Of a stretch of DNA of 64,000 bases, positions 40,259-48,492 are shown in pieces. How positions within the stretch are numbered: position 1 is the stretch's first letter; every line of letters begins with the position of its first letter. This DNA is from Caldilineaceae bacterium (GTDB lineage: Bacteria; Chloroflexota; Anaerolineae; Caldilineales; Caldilineaceae): contig JACKBC010000001.1 of assembly GCA_020634755.1 (NCBI GenBank), forward strand, positions 124,001-188,000, in the 5' to 3' direction. The notes under the pieces were generated by a model. That model saw only the letters and a program-made list of their open reading frames with translations. It had not been told where the DNA came from and did no database searches. The translations under genes and the position numbers were made by a program.

Positions 40259-40870
40259 ATGGTAAAATACACAGACACTGTAAAAGCGGCAGACATAGGG
40301 AAAGCAGCAAGAATCATCGTGCGCAAGACACTTACTCTCATAGCCATTGGCGGGCTGCCGGGCTCGGGCAAAAGCAGCGTGGCCAGAATGGTTGCCCAGG
40401 AGCTGGAGGCGGTTCACCTCAATTCGGATCGCATCCGCCGTGCGCTCTTTGCCACGCGCGCGTATACGCCAGAAGAGAGCCGCGCCGTGTATCAGGCTCT
40501 TTACCAGCGGGCGGCAGATGCATTGGCGGCAGGTTCAGATGTGGTGCTGGACGCCACTTTTGCCAAAGCGGCGTACCGGCAGCCCATTTTTAATTTGGCG
40601 CGCGTAACTGGGACGCAACTATATTTTGTTTGGATCACGTGTGCGCCAGAAGTGACCGCAGCGCGCCTGACCGCACGCGTGGGCGATGTTTCAGAGGCGG
40701 ATGTGAGCGTGTATCACCAATTGGCAGACCAATTTGAGCCCATTGTTGGTTCAGATATCCTGGACGGCTCAGACATCCAGGTTGGTTCATATATCCAGAT
40801 TGATAATTCAGCTGGTTTCGCAGAACTCAAGCAGCAGGTAACAGACAAGCTGCTGGCTCGTATTCACTAG
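40259..40870 (+). CDS. P-loop kinase (zeta-toxin/shikimate-kinase-like AAA_33)
   Basis: A 203-residue protein. Walker A is AIGGLPGSGKSSVARM (residues about 29-44), followed by HLNSDRIRRALF (the DxxR substrate/nucleotide motif), VVLDATFAKAAYR (Walker-B-like, with acceptor Asp/Thr) and a lid with ITCAPEVTAARLTAR. This is the AAA_33 small-molecule or sugar kinase type; the substrate cannot be told. Near the C-terminus (40748-40801) three 18-bp tandem units encode GSDILD/GSDIQV/GSYIQI, a recent expansion in a loop. No antitoxin-like gene is beside it, so a toxin role is unlikely. It is monocistronic. Confidence 0.82.
   Translation: MVKYTDTVKAADIGKAARIIVRKTLTLIAIGGLPGSGKSSVARMVAQELEAVHLNSDRIRRALFATRAYTPEESRAVYQALYQRAADALAAGSDVVLDATFAKAAYRQPIFNLARVTGTQLYFVWITCAPEVTAARLTARVGDVSEADVSVYHQLADQFEPIVGSDILDGSDIQVGSYIQIDNSAGFAELKQQVTDKLLARIH
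40748..40801 (+). repeat. Three 18-bp tandem units inside a coding region
   Basis: GGTTCAGATATCCTGGAC, GGCTCAGACATCCAGGTT and GGTTCATATATCCAGATT in succession; they keep the reading frame. Confidence 0.8.
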
Positions 40871-41184
40871 GCCGCTCAAAAGCTCCAGACTCACCATTTT
40901 GGGTGCAGATTGATAAACGCCTGTTAACCTCATCTTAATAAGCACATTAATAGGCTTGCGCTAAGATTACACCTGTGCCAGCCAGCGTTGACGCTGCCGA
41001 CCGAGTGCGGTATACTTGCCTTGCAGTACGCAGTAGTCGCAACGGCCAGAGAAGAGGGTCGGATTCTTCAAACGAGACCGATGCCCAGAACGCCAACGCC
41101 GTTGCGTGTACTGTTACTAGAGTATAAGACGACAGTCTGAAATTAGAACTTCGAACATATTTATACCCTGTTGGAGAGAATTAC
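40871..41184. other. Intergenic region upstream of the sugar importer
   Basis: Holds family A copy A10 (41031-41113). The last 70 bases are the leader of the permease gene. No gene is seen. Confidence 0.6.
41031..41113 (-). repeat. Family A repeat, copy A10
   Basis: Runs from CAGTAGTCGCAACGGCC to CGCCGTTGCGTGTACTG, with GGATTCTTCAAACGAGACC in the core. It ends 72 bases before the permease start. Confidence 0.88.
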
Positions 41185-42900
41185 GTGGACAGCACACTGG
41201 TTCGTAACAACGCCAACCAGGCCACTACGGGAAGTGGCGCACGCATTGGGTCATACTGGCTGTCTGGTCGGCGGGGCCGCCGCGTGCGCGAAGCGCTTCT
41301 GGCATATGTTTTTCTCTTTCCTGCCTTTCTCATTATTTCCATATTTGGCCTTTTCCCCTTGCTATTTGCCGCATACGAAAGCACGCTGCGCGGGCTGAAC
41401 CGCATTGTCGGTCCATATGATGGTCTGGGCAACTACGTGCGCGCCATCGATAATTTAACGTATGTGCTGGCCTTTTGGGTGGCGGCGGCCTGTCTTTTCC
41501 TGGCCGTCCGCAGCGTAATGACGGGGTCCCAGACGGCGCGCGAAAAAGGGGAAACGTTCTGGTCATGGAGTTGGCCGGGCGTTTTCATTGGATTGGGCAT
41601 TGGCGTGGCGGTGGCCTATATTTTTCGCCTGCTCCCGCTGATGCTGGATATTCCATCGCAGCTGCGCGGGGCCCAGAATACGGGCGTACGTTTTCGCCAG
41701 CTCATGTTTGAGGCTTGGTTAGATGGCGGTGTACAGCAGGCCTTTTGGGGATCGCTGGTGCTGCTCGTGGTGGGCATTGCGCTTTACTTAATAATAGAGC
41801 GAGCGGCTGGCCATACGCATCACGCCAATTACATGGGCCCTTTTATTGCCGCCACGGTCCTGCTGTTGGTGGCAGCGTCTCTGGGTTGGCTAACGTGGAC
41901 TGAGATCCAAAAGGCGTATGCCGAAGCGCTGGAAGCGGGCGAGGGATTGGAAATCTGGTCCCAAATTGTGACGATTAGCGCCGGCTTTTTCCTGTTGCTG
42001 ATTGCTTGGTGGTTGTGGGACGGCGCCGACGAGCAGCTTTCGGATTATGCGATGGTGGCTCGTTTGGGTGCGGCGGCCGTGCTGCTGGTGGGCGGCTGGG
42101 TGCTGATTGGCGAGCTGCCGCGCATTATTGCCCAGGGAGATAAAGAGTGGTGGGTCGGCTTGCAGGCCACGGTTTGGTATTCGGTGGGGACGGTGCCCAC
42201 GCAGTTGGCCATTTCACTGCTGCTGGCCGCATTGCTGTTTCAAGATCTGCGCGGCAAAGGCTTTTTCCGCATTGTTTATTTTATCCCCTATGTGGCGCCT
42301 TTTGTGGGAACGGCAGCCATCTTTCGCATCCTCTTTTCCAACCGTCCCAATGCACCCATCAATAGTTTCATCGGCGCTTTTGGCGGCAGCTCATTGCAAT
42401 GGCTAAATGAGCCTACCGGCCTCTTTCAGCTCCTTTTGGGCAACAGCGTGACTTTGCCCACCTGGGCAGCCGGTCCCAGTTTGGCGCTGGTGGTCATCAT
42501 GATTTACGGTGTGTGGACCTACATTGGCTTCAATACCGTCGTTTTTATGGCTGGGTTGGGCTCGATTCCACGCACCGTGTATGAAGCGGCGGCGATTGAT
42601 GGCGCCGGGCGCTGGGCGCAGTTTCGCCACGTCACGCTGCCGCTGCTTTCGCCCACCATCTACTTTTTAACGCTCTATTCTGTGATTGGCACCTTTAAGG
42701 CATTCAATCATATCTTTGTGCTGCGCACGGCGGCGGCGCTGGGCAGCACAGATACGGCCAGCGTGGTGATCTTTCAGGCATTTAAGCGCGATACGCGTTT
42801 TGGCTATGCATCGGCGCTGGCCATTTTGCTGCTGCTCATTATTCTGATTTTGACCTATGTAAACAACCGAATTGCAAGCAAACGGGTCTTCTATGGCTAG
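41185..42900 (+). CDS. Sugar ABC transporter permease, MalF type, with extra N-terminal region
   Basis: A 571-residue protein, much longer than the usual about 300 residues. The C-terminal about 270 residues are a normal MalF-like permease with the EAA loop AAAIDGAGRWAQFRHVTLPLLSP (near residue 470), which docks the ATPase. The N-terminal half adds about five membrane segments (QVIFIGLGIGVAVAYIFRL-type stretches at 95-270), giving a longer core like large MalF proteins. The start is GTG 41185 after GGAGAG. It imports a sugar or oligosaccharide with the downstream permease and binding protein. The next gene overlaps by 8 bases. No ATPase gene is in the operon, so a shared MsiK-like ATPase elsewhere is likely. 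Confidence 0.9.
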   Translation: MDSTLVRNNANQATTGSGARIGSYWLSGRRGRRVREALLAYVFLFPAFLIISIFGLFPLLFAAYESTLRGLNRIVGPYDGLGNYVRAIDNLTYVLAFWVAAACLFLAVRSVMTGSQTAREKGETFWSWSWPGVFIGLGIGVAVAYIFRLLPLMLDIPSQLRGAQNTGVRFRQLMFEAWLDGGVQQAFWGSLVLLVVGIALYLIIERAAGHTHHANYMGPFIAATVLLLVAASLGWLTWTEIQKAYAEALEAGEGLEIWSQIVTISAGFFLLLIAWWLWDGADEQLSDYAMVARLGAAAVLLVGGWVLIGELPRIIAQGDKEWWVGLQATVWYSVGTVPTQLAISLLLAALLFQDLRGKGFFRIVYFIPYVAPFVGTAAIFRILFSNRPNAPINSFIGAFGGSSLQWLNEPTGLFQLLLGNSVTLPTWAAGPSLALVVIMIYGVWTYIGFNTVVFMAGLGSIPRTVYEAAAIDGAGRWAQFRHVTLPLLSPTIYFLTLYSVIGTFKAFNHIFVLRTAAALGSTDTASVVIFQAFKRDTRFGYASALAILLLLIILILTYVNNRIASKRVFYG

Positions 42901-43765
42901 CATGACAACAACTCCAACTAAACCGACATCATTCAGCTTGAGCGTGGGCCGCGGTCTGGCCTATTTGGTGTTGATTGTGGGTGCGGTTGTGGCGCTGACG
43001 CCCTTTTTATACACGGTCAGCGTGTCGCTCATGAATTTGACCGAAGCGACCGGCGGCGAGTTTCTGCCCTCCACACCCCATTGGGAAAATTATGCGCGGG
43101 CGTGGAATGACGCCCGCTTCTCGCTCTTTTTTATGAATAGCGTCAAGCTGGTGATTATTACGCTGGTGGGCGAGCTGGCTTTTTGTATTCTGGCGGCCTA
43201 TGCCTTTGCGCGCATGGAGTTTCCAGGCAAGACGTTTCTCTTTTCACTGCTGCTGGCCACGCTCATGCTGCCGGAAGCCGTCACCTGGGTACCCAACTTT
43301 ATTACCGTCTCCTGGCTGGGGCGCATCAGCCCCATTCCGTGGATTAACAATTGGCCGGCGCTGACCATTCCCTTTATGGCGCACGCGTTTGGCATCTTTC
43401 TGCTGCGCCAGTTTTTTCAACAGATTCCCAATGAACTGTGGGATTCGGCGCAAATTGACGGCGCCGGCCATCTGCGCTATCTAATGCGCATTATTGTGCC
43501 GCTTTCGAAAGCGCCGATTATGACGCTAGCCCTCTTTGGGTTCATTGGTTCGTGGAATGCATTGGCCTGGCCTATTTTGGTGACAACCACGCCAGAGTGG
43601 CGACCAATTTCGTACGGATTGCTGGCCTTCTTGGATGAATCTGGCTCGCAATTTCACCTGCAAATGGCTGGTTCCGTCATTACAATTTTGCCCATTTTGG
43701 TTGTCTACTTTTTCACCCAACGCACCTTCCTGGAGGGCATCGCTTCGTCCGGTCTGAAAGGGTAA
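42893..43765 (+). CDS. Sugar ABC transporter permease, MalG type
   Basis: A 290-residue protein with six membrane segments. The EAA loop is DSAQIDGAGHLRYLMRIIVPLSKAP (near residue 190). It pairs with the MalF-like permease to form the channel. The start is ATG 42893, inside ATGGCTAG, which also holds the upstream stop, so translation is coupled; an ATG at 42902 is an alternative. A strong intercistronic hairpin (43786-43827) follows the stop, before the binding-protein gene. Confidence 0.92.
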   Translation: MASMTTTPTKPTSFSLSVGRGLAYLVLIVGAVVALTPFLYTVSVSLMNLTEATGGEFLPSTPHWENYARAWNDARFSLFFMNSVKLVIITLVGELAFCILAAYAFARMEFPGKTFLFSLLLATLMLPEAVTWVPNFITVSWLGRISPIPWINNWPALTIPFMAHAFGIFLLRQFFQQIPNELWDSAQIDGAGHLRYLMRIIVPLSKAPIMTLALFGFIGSWNALAWPILVTTTPEWRPISYGLLAFLDESGSQFHLQMAGSVITILPILVVYFFTQRTFLEGIASSGLKG

Positions 43766-43785
43766 AGGGGGCAGCGTTGCAAAGT

Positions 43786-43827
43786 AGCAAAGTAGCGGGG
43801 ATTAACTTGCAGCCCTGTTACTTTGCT
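43786..43827 (+). other. Intercistronic hairpin
   Basis: AGCAAAGTAGCGGGG (43786-43800) pairs with CCCTGTTACTTTGCT (43813-43827) around a 12-base loop, with two mismatches. No T-tract. It may mark an mRNA processing or stability point between the permease and binding-protein genes. Confidence 0.55.
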
Positions 43828-43992
43828 CCCTTGCCTCTTTGCCCCATGATCTGTTAGCAACTCAAAGAACGCCTGTCGTAATTTGGGTTCAAATATTGCA
43901 GATGGCCATGTGGCCGCTCTGCATTTTATAATAGTGTGGATTTGGTGAAATCCAGTTCACATTGAACATTTGTATCACAAGGAGAAAAACAT

Positions 43993-45474
43993 ATGTCAAG
44001 AAAGTTTACTTGGCTCCCGCTGGTGATTCTGGCGGCACTGCTGTTGGCGGCCTGCCCTGCGGCGACCCCGGCAGCACCGGCAGCCGATACCTCTAGCGAC
44101 AGCACGGCGGCAGACACCCCGGTGGCGGAAGAAGCGGCAGCAAGCGACGCTACGTCGGATGATGCTTCGTCTGGTGACGCCATGGCCAGTGAAGGCGCCT
44201 GTGTCCCGGCTACCGAGGGCGACTTGGCCGGTGTGGACCCCAACGGACAGAATATTGTCTGGTGGCATCAGCACAGCGGTTCGCGCGAAGAGCAGCTGCT
44301 GGTGTTGGTGGATGAGTTCAACGCCAGCAACGAGTGTGGCATTACGGTGGAAGCTCAGAACCAGGGCGGCTACAATGACATTCGCGATAAAGTGAATGCC
44401 AGCACGGCGGCGGGCGAACAGCCGGCGGCGCTCATTGTGGGCTATCAGAATGACCAGGCTTTCTACCAACTCAACGATACGCTGGTCGATTTTGACACGT
44501 TCATCAATGACCCAACTTGGGGATTGAGCGAAGAAGACAAGGCCGATTTCTTCCCCAGCTTCTTTGACCAGGGCGTGCACCCCGAATTTGGTAGTCAGCG
44601 CTTGGGCTTCCCGCCAAACCGCTCCATGGAAGTTCTCTATTACAACAAGACCTGGCTGAGCGAGCTTGGCTTTGATGGCCCACCCACCACGCCGGACGAG
44701 TTCAAAGAGATGGCCTGCGCAGCGGCGGAAGCCAATGGCGACGGCACGGGCGGCTACATTCTGCGTGATGATGCTTCTGCCGTGGCAGCCTGGACCTTTG
44801 CCTATGGCGGTAACGTCTTGACCGCAGATGGCAGCGGCTACAACTACAGCGATGCCGCCACTGCCGAATCTCTGACGTTCCTCAAGGGCATGCTGGACGA
44901 TGGCTGCGCCTACTTCTTTACCGAAGGCTTCCCGAATCCAGAGTTTGCCAATCGCCGCGCCGTCTTTGCCCAGGGCTCCAGCTCCGGCATTCCGTTTTAT
45001 GAGAGCGATGTCCAAACAGCCGCTGAGGAAAACAGCCGCGAGCCCGATGAGTGGGGTGTGACCTCTATTCCGCACACCACTGCCGATCCGGTACAGAACA
45101 TCTATGGTGCGGATGTCATGATCACGTCAACCACACCAGAGCAGGAACTGGCCGCTTGGCTCTTTGTCAAATGGTTCACTTCGCCAGAGGTGCAGGCCAA
45201 GTGGGTAGAAATCAGCGGTTACTTCCCCACGCGCGCCAGCACAGAAGACTATCTGGGCGACTACGTGAGCGCCAATCCGCAGTGGGGTGAGGCGTTGGCG
45301 CTGCTGCCTTATAGCGCATACGAACCACAGCTCATCTCTTACCAGGCCGTGCGCGATGAAGCAACCAAGGCGTTTAATGAGATTATGCAGGGCGCCGATG
45401 TGCAAACCACGCTCGACAACCTGACCACCTTCGCCAACGATACGCAGGCGGAGTTGATGGAAGAAGTACAGTAG
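43993..45474 (+). CDS. Sugar ABC transporter substrate-binding lipoprotein
   Basis: A 493-residue protein. The lipobox LLLAAC puts the lipidated Cys at residue 21. A disordered Ala/Ser/Asp/Thr-rich linker follows (about 22-75), then a cluster B (MalE-like) binding fold: QNIVWWHQHSGSREEQLLVLVDEFNAS at the start and EQELAAWLFVKWFTSPEVQAKWVEISGYFPTR near the end, both typical. It delivers a sugar to the two permeases upstream on the same strand. The 227-base gap holds a hairpin, which may let this gene be expressed at a higher level than the permeases. AAGGAG precedes ATG 43993. A bidirectional terminator follows. Confidence 0.95.
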   Translation: MSRKFTWLPLVILAALLLAACPAATPAAPAADTSSDSTAADTPVAEEAAASDATSDDASSGDAMASEGACVPATEGDLAGVDPNGQNIVWWHQHSGSREEQLLVLVDEFNASNECGITVEAQNQGGYNDIRDKVNASTAAGEQPAALIVGYQNDQAFYQLNDTLVDFDTFINDPTWGLSEEDKADFFPSFFDQGVHPEFGSQRLGFPPNRSMEVLYYNKTWLSELGFDGPPTTPDEFKEMACAAAEANGDGTGGYILRDDASAVAAWTFAYGGNVLTADGSGYNYSDAATAESLTFLKGMLDDGCAYFFTEGFPNPEFANRRAVFAQGSSSGIPFYESDVQTAAEENSREPDEWGVTSIPHTTADPVQNIYGADVMITSTTPEQELAAWLFVKWFTSPEVQAKWVEISGYFPTRASTEDYLGDYVSANPQWGEALALLPYSAYEPQLISYQAVRDEATKAFNEIMQGADVQTTLDNLTTFANDTQAELMEEVQ

Positions 45475-45488
45475 CAAAAATTAGGTAG

Positions 45489-45533
45489 TGCATAAAAAAA
45501 GGGGGCGCCATGGGCGCCCCCTTTTTTTATGCA
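45489..45533. terminator. Bidirectional rho-independent terminator
   Basis: Perfect 21-bp arms (45489-45509 and 45513-45533) around ATG: a GC core GGGGGCGCC/GGCGCCCCC flanked by seven A on the left and seven T on the right. It separates the convergent binding-protein and PIG-L genes and should stop both. Confidence 0.93.
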
Positions 45534-45542
45534 TCAACTATT

Positions 45543-46277
45543 TCAGCCAAACTTAAGAACGCGAAACTGTTCAAAGAAGCGCACGGAACCATCTTCTTGC
45601 TCTTGGCCAGCGCGCTGGGTCATGCGCTCTTGCAGCTTTTCGGGTTCGCGTACCTGGGTTTTATGGCATATAATCGCCTCGATCTTCTGCTCGAAAACCT
45701 CGGTAATATCAATCTTGAGATCGACCTGGGCATCGCCCATAATGTAGAGCTGCTTGATTTTGTGGGGCAAATAGCCTTCATCCAGCAGTTCGGGGAAGAA
45801 CATCATATTGTCGGTGGCCGGGAAGATCGATTCAAGCGTTACAATACCGGCGTTGCGGTGGTCCGGATGGTTGATGTAGCCGTTGCCGCCAAAGTAGCGG
45901 TCCGGGCTGGAGGTGATGATTAGCTGGGGCTGAATGCGACGAATTTCACGGGTGACGCGCTTGCGCAGGTCGGGCGTGGACTGCAAAAATCCATCTTCGA
46001 CCCCCATAAAGAGCACATGCTGCACGCCTTCCACCGCGGCGGCGGCGCGCTGCTCGATCTTGCGCAGTTCTATGAGCTGATTGCGCGTAATTTCCGGGTT
46101 ATGATTGCCCTTATCCCCATTGGTCAAAATCATAAAGGTAACATCAATGCCTTTTTGCACCATCTTAATCGCCGTGCCGGCGCATGAAAAATCGGGATCA
46201 TCAGGATGCGCCATAATAACGAGCGCACGTTCTACTTCCTCCCAGTCGGGCTGAGTGGCGGGAGCTTGAGCGTCCAT
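45543..46277 (-). CDS. PIG-L family deacetylase
   Basis: A 244-residue Zn-dependent LmbE-like deacetylase. The catalytic motif is AHPDD (residues 23-27, with His24, Asp26 and Asp27). NHPDHRNAG (near residue 140) supplies the third metal ligand. The family removes acetyl groups from sugars or small thiols (as in mycothiol and bacillithiol synthesis). The C-terminal helix region QKIEAIICHKTQV is typical. I chose ATG 46277 over an upstream start to 46370, because AAGGATTTTC precedes it. Its substrate is unknown; no thiol synthesis genes are near. Confidence 0.9.
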   Translation of the reverse strand: MDAQAPATQPDWEEVERALVIMAHPDDPDFSCAGTAIKMVQKGIDVTFMILTNGDKGNHNPEITRNQLIELRKIEQRAAAAVEGVQHVLFMGVEDGFLQSTPDLRKRVTREIRRIQPQLIITSSPDRYFGGNGYINHPDHRNAGIVTLESIFPATDNMMFFPELLDEGYLPHKIKQLYIMGDAQVDLKIDITEVFEQKIEAIICHKTQVREPEKLQERMTQRAGQEQEDGSVRFFEQFRVLKFG

Positions 46278-46364
46278 GAGGAAAATCCTTTCGGCTATAT
46301 GGGGTTGGGTCGAGCTCAGAGCGTGGAACGTACTCCTGAGCGGAAGCCCCAAAGTAAGTATAAA

Positions 46365-46394
46365 TAACAAAAAACCCCTGCGGTGGCAGAGGTT
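46365..46394 (-). terminator. Rho-independent terminator of the ferredoxin gene
   Basis: On the minus strand, AACCTCTGC and GCAGGGGTT form a 9-bp stem with a 4-base loop, followed by TTTTGTT. It ends 33 bases after the ferredoxin stop codon. Confidence 0.85.
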
Positions 46395-46427
46395 TCAGTA
46401 TACTATGCTTGGCTAAAAACGTGGAGT

Positions 46428-46703
46428 TTAGACCATATCCAAGGCGGCATAGCCAGGGCCGTCTGTAAAATAGAGGGCATTCAGTTCTGTTGTGTAGGCA
46501 TACTCTTCAGGCAGATCTTCTTCGGGCAGAATCGCCTCGGTAGGACATTCCGGCACACACGCACCGCAATCAATGCAGGTATCCGGATCAATATAGTACC
46601 ACGGCCATTCATCCTCTGGCATACCAGGAATAATACATTCAACAGGGCAGACGGCTACACAGGCGCCATCGCGAATGCATAAGTCAAAGATAACATGGGT
46701 CAT
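46428..46703 (-). CDS. Ferredoxin with two iron-sulfur clusters
   Basis: A 91-residue protein with eight Cys: C9, C15, C19 and C23, then C43, C46, C49 and C53 (CIDCGACVPECP). This is the bacterial two-cluster type (4Fe-4S plus 4Fe-4S or 3Fe-4S). The first motif C-x5-C-x3-CP is one to two residues shorter between its first Cys than the classic 7Fe ferredoxin. The sequence after the second cluster is acidic (PEEDLPEEYAY) and may bind a partner. It should carry low-potential electrons. It is monocistronic with its own terminator. Confidence 0.93.
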   Translation of the reverse strand: MTHVIFDLCIRDGACVAVCPVECIIPGMPEDEWPWYYIDPDTCIDCGACVPECPTEAILPEEDLPEEYAYTTELNALYFTDGPGYAALDMV

Positions 46704-46937
46704 CGGTTTGCTCTCCTAAGCTAGTGCGTGGTTTCGCGCCAGGCGCAAAACATTGTTGCTTAAAACCTCATCTACTCTCTAACGTGCATCTCACAAATTA
46801 TATGGATTATATAGAAAAGTGTAGATAGCTATTAAAAGAGTATATTTGATACGTTCAGGTTTATAAAATCGGCATCTTACAAAACGCCAATTGAAAATTA
46901 AAATTTCGCAGAACCAAAACGTGCAGAAGAAAATAGG

Positions 46938-46994
46938 AGTAGATTCTATCTACAAAATCAACGCCTGGCTCGCCAACACCGTTGCCATGTACTG
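46938..46994 (-). repeat. Family A repeat, copy A11 (internal deletion)
   Basis: AGTAGATTCTATC at the left, then GCCAACACCGTTGCCATGTACTG. The middle 25 bases are missing. Confidence 0.65.
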
Positions 46995-47087
46995 AGAATG
47001 CACAGACGACGGATGCGTCGAAATTGTACACACTATTTTGGCAATTGTCAATAGAGAGAGCCATTTTTTGGTACAAGCGGCCCGCAC

Positions 47088-47114
47088 AATAAAAAGGGCG
47101 ACTTTTCGTCGCCC
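47088..47114 (-). terminator. Rho-independent terminator of the Crp/Fnr gene
   Basis: On the minus strand GGGCGAC-GAAAA-GTCGCCC, followed by TTTTTATT. It lies 7 bases after the stop codon. Confidence 0.93.
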
Positions 47115-47121
47115 ATGCCTT

Positions 47122-47823
47122 CTAGCTCTCGGCCACCTCTAATAATCCATCGCGGTTAAGTATAGTAATCCGCTTGCGGCCTATATCAATGTAGCCCTGT
47201 GATTTCAAATCATTGAGCACCTGGGTGGCTGTTTCACGATAGGTGCCCACGCTTTCGGCTAGATCTTGATGCGTCAAACCGGAGATGGTATCGCTGCTCT
47301 GTTCATCAGCCAGCCGCAAGATCAAGCTGGCCAGACGGGCCGGAATCCCTTTAAACGCCATATTTTCCAGCCGCTCTTCGGCTTCACGCAGCCGCTTGCC
47401 CGTAATCTCCAGCAGGCGCAACGCCACCTGTGGCCGGCTCAGAATCAAGCGCTCCAGGTCATTGCGGCTCATCACGCAGATCAGACAATCATCCACCGCC
47501 TCGGCAAATGTGTTATGCATTTGGGTGCCCAACAGCGCCATTTCGCCAAATAGGGCGTGGGAACTGAGCGTCGTAATCACCAGCTTTTTGCCTTCTGGGC
47601 TAATGCGATAGAGCTGTACTCGACCTTCTTTGAGGATAAAGAGCACTTCACCGGGCTCTTCTGGACGATAGAAGACGCGTCCCTTGGGCACAGTGCTCAT
47701 GGTTGTAATGCGATTCAGCTCTTCCATCTCGCGCGGCGTCAAATCTTGAAATACCGATAGTTCAGAAAGATAGCGCATTTTCTCAGCGGGTTGAGGCGAG
47801 CCATAGCGGTCATCAATCATCAC
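47122..47823 (-). CDS. Crp/Fnr family transcriptional regulator
   Basis: A 233-residue protein with the CRP layout. The cyclic-nucleotide-binding jelly roll spans about residues 20-135 (FYRPEEPGEVLFILKEGRVQLYRISPEGKKLVI and FGEMALLG), followed by a dimerisation helix and an HTH_CRP winged helix at about 165-215 (LTHQDLAESVGTYRETATQVLNDLKSQGYI). The phosphate-binding FGEMALL is present but lacks the Arg-Ser-Ala of cAMP-binding members, so another ligand is likely. No Fnr-type Cys cluster is seen. It is coupled with the thioredoxin-like gene upstream by a 4-base overlap (ATGA), suggesting redox control. It has a terminator directly behind it. Confidence 0.93.
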   Translation of the reverse strand: MMIDDRYGSPQPAEKMRYLSELSVFQDLTPREMEELNRITTMSTVPKGRVFYRPEEPGEVLFILKEGRVQLYRISPEGKKLVITTLSSHALFGEMALLGTQMHNTFAEAVDDCLICVMSRNDLERLILSRPQVALRLLEITGKRLREAEERLENMAFKGIPARLASLILRLADEQSSDTISGLTHQDLAESVGTYRETATQVLNDLKSQGYIDIGRKRITILNRDGLLEVAES

Positions 47824-48137
47824 GTTGTTACCTCTTCTCTACCTGTTTCAACCAATAGACGATGCAGCTTTTCGCTTACTTGCGCAGGGGAGGGATTCCC
47901 CAGCGACCAGACGCGACCATTGAGCATGTATGTGGGTGTGGCAAAGACCGCTTCCGGAATCAACTCTCGGCCAGCCTCAATGTTGATCACACGCAATATG
48001 ACCGCCGGAAATTGCGCCCGGATAAACTCGGCCACTTCATGGGAATAGACACAAATTGGACAATGATCAGCTACATATATGTCAACACAAATATCATCAA
48101 TACAGATATCATCAACACGAATATTATTAGGTATCAT
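47820..48137 (-). CDS. Small thioredoxin/glutaredoxin-like protein
   Basis: A 105-residue protein. A thioredoxin-fold core has the redox motif CPIC (C26 and C29) after the strand VDIYVADH and the cis-Pro in ATPTYML. It resembles small glutaredoxin-like thiol reductases. The N-terminal extension (residues 6-20) is made by three 15-bp tandem units (48083-48127) that encode the repeats VDDIC/IDDIC/VDIY and add two extra Cys. It is likely to be read with the Crp-like gene, which starts within its stop codon. The shared operon suggests the protein modulates or responds with the regulator. The true start could be at a later codon, since no strong ribosome binding site is seen. Confidence 0.78.
   Translation of the reverse strand: MIPNNIRVDDICIDDICVDIYVADHCPICVYSHEVAEFIRAQFPAVILRVINIEAGRELIPEAVFATPTYMLNGRVWSLGNPSPAQVSEKLHRLLVETGREEVTT
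48083..48127 (-). repeat. 15-bp tandem units in a gene start
   Basis: CAACACAAATATCAT, CAATACAGATATCAT and CAACACGAATATTAT follow one another (plus strand). They keep the frame of the thioredoxin-like gene. Confidence 0.8.
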
Positions 48138-48188
48138 ACCGTGTTTTTGGCGTTTACGCCAACCTCCATTTTATAGCTTAAGAACCTA

Positions 48189-48255
48189 TCCGTAAATTCG
48201 GTTGTGAACCGTGCGCGTTCTCTGATAGATTGGTTTGGCACAGAGAATTTACGGA
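48189..48255. repeat. Family E repeat, first of a tandem pair
   Basis: A 67-bp unit with perfect 11-bp terminal inverted repeats TCCGTAAATTC/GAATTTACGGA, followed by ACAGA. Confidence 0.9.
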
Positions 48256-48271
48256 CAGACAATAAAACCCA

Positions 48272-48338
48272 TCCGTAAATTCGGTTGTGAACCGTGCACC
48301 GTCTCTGGCCGATTGGGTTGGCACAGAGAATTTACGGA
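48272..48338. repeat. Family E repeat, second of a tandem pair
   Basis: A 67-bp unit with the same terminal repeats, offset 83 bases from the first. The interiors differ at a few positions. Confidence 0.9.
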
Positions 48339-48492
48339 CAGATGATATAATTGCTGCTGTTGTTACATAAGCCATATCTTACGTTATGCCACAATCCACC
48401 ATCTGTGACCATTCTTACGTGATTGACGCCTTTAAAGTTGCACCTGGGCAAACAGCTTTTGACAGCCCTCCGTTTATCGCTACAATGAGGGC

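Larger units (their letters stand above)
46704..47121. other. Intergenic region
   Basis: Leader of the ferredoxin gene, family A copy A11 with a deleted core (46938-46994) and the terminator of the Crp gene (47088-47114). The part near 46780-46860 is AT-rich. No gene is seen. Confidence 0.55.
48138..48492. other. Divergent intergenic region with a duplicated hairpin repeat
   Basis: Holds two tandem family E units (48189-48255 and 48272-48338). The rest is the leader of the SH3b/PQQ protein. No gene is seen. Confidence 0.6.

Noticed and set aside
40259..40870. Zeta-type toxin with partner antitoxin
   Set aside because: The P-loop kinase has no small partner gene; a metabolic or unknown kinase is more likely.
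43996..45075. 359-codon frame antisense to the sugar-binding lipoprotein
   Set aside because: Shadow of a gene with a clear lipobox and family motifs.
41185..45474. Missing ATPase as a sign of a broken importer
   Set aside because: Many CUT1 sugar importers share one ATPase encoded elsewhere, so its absence here is normal.
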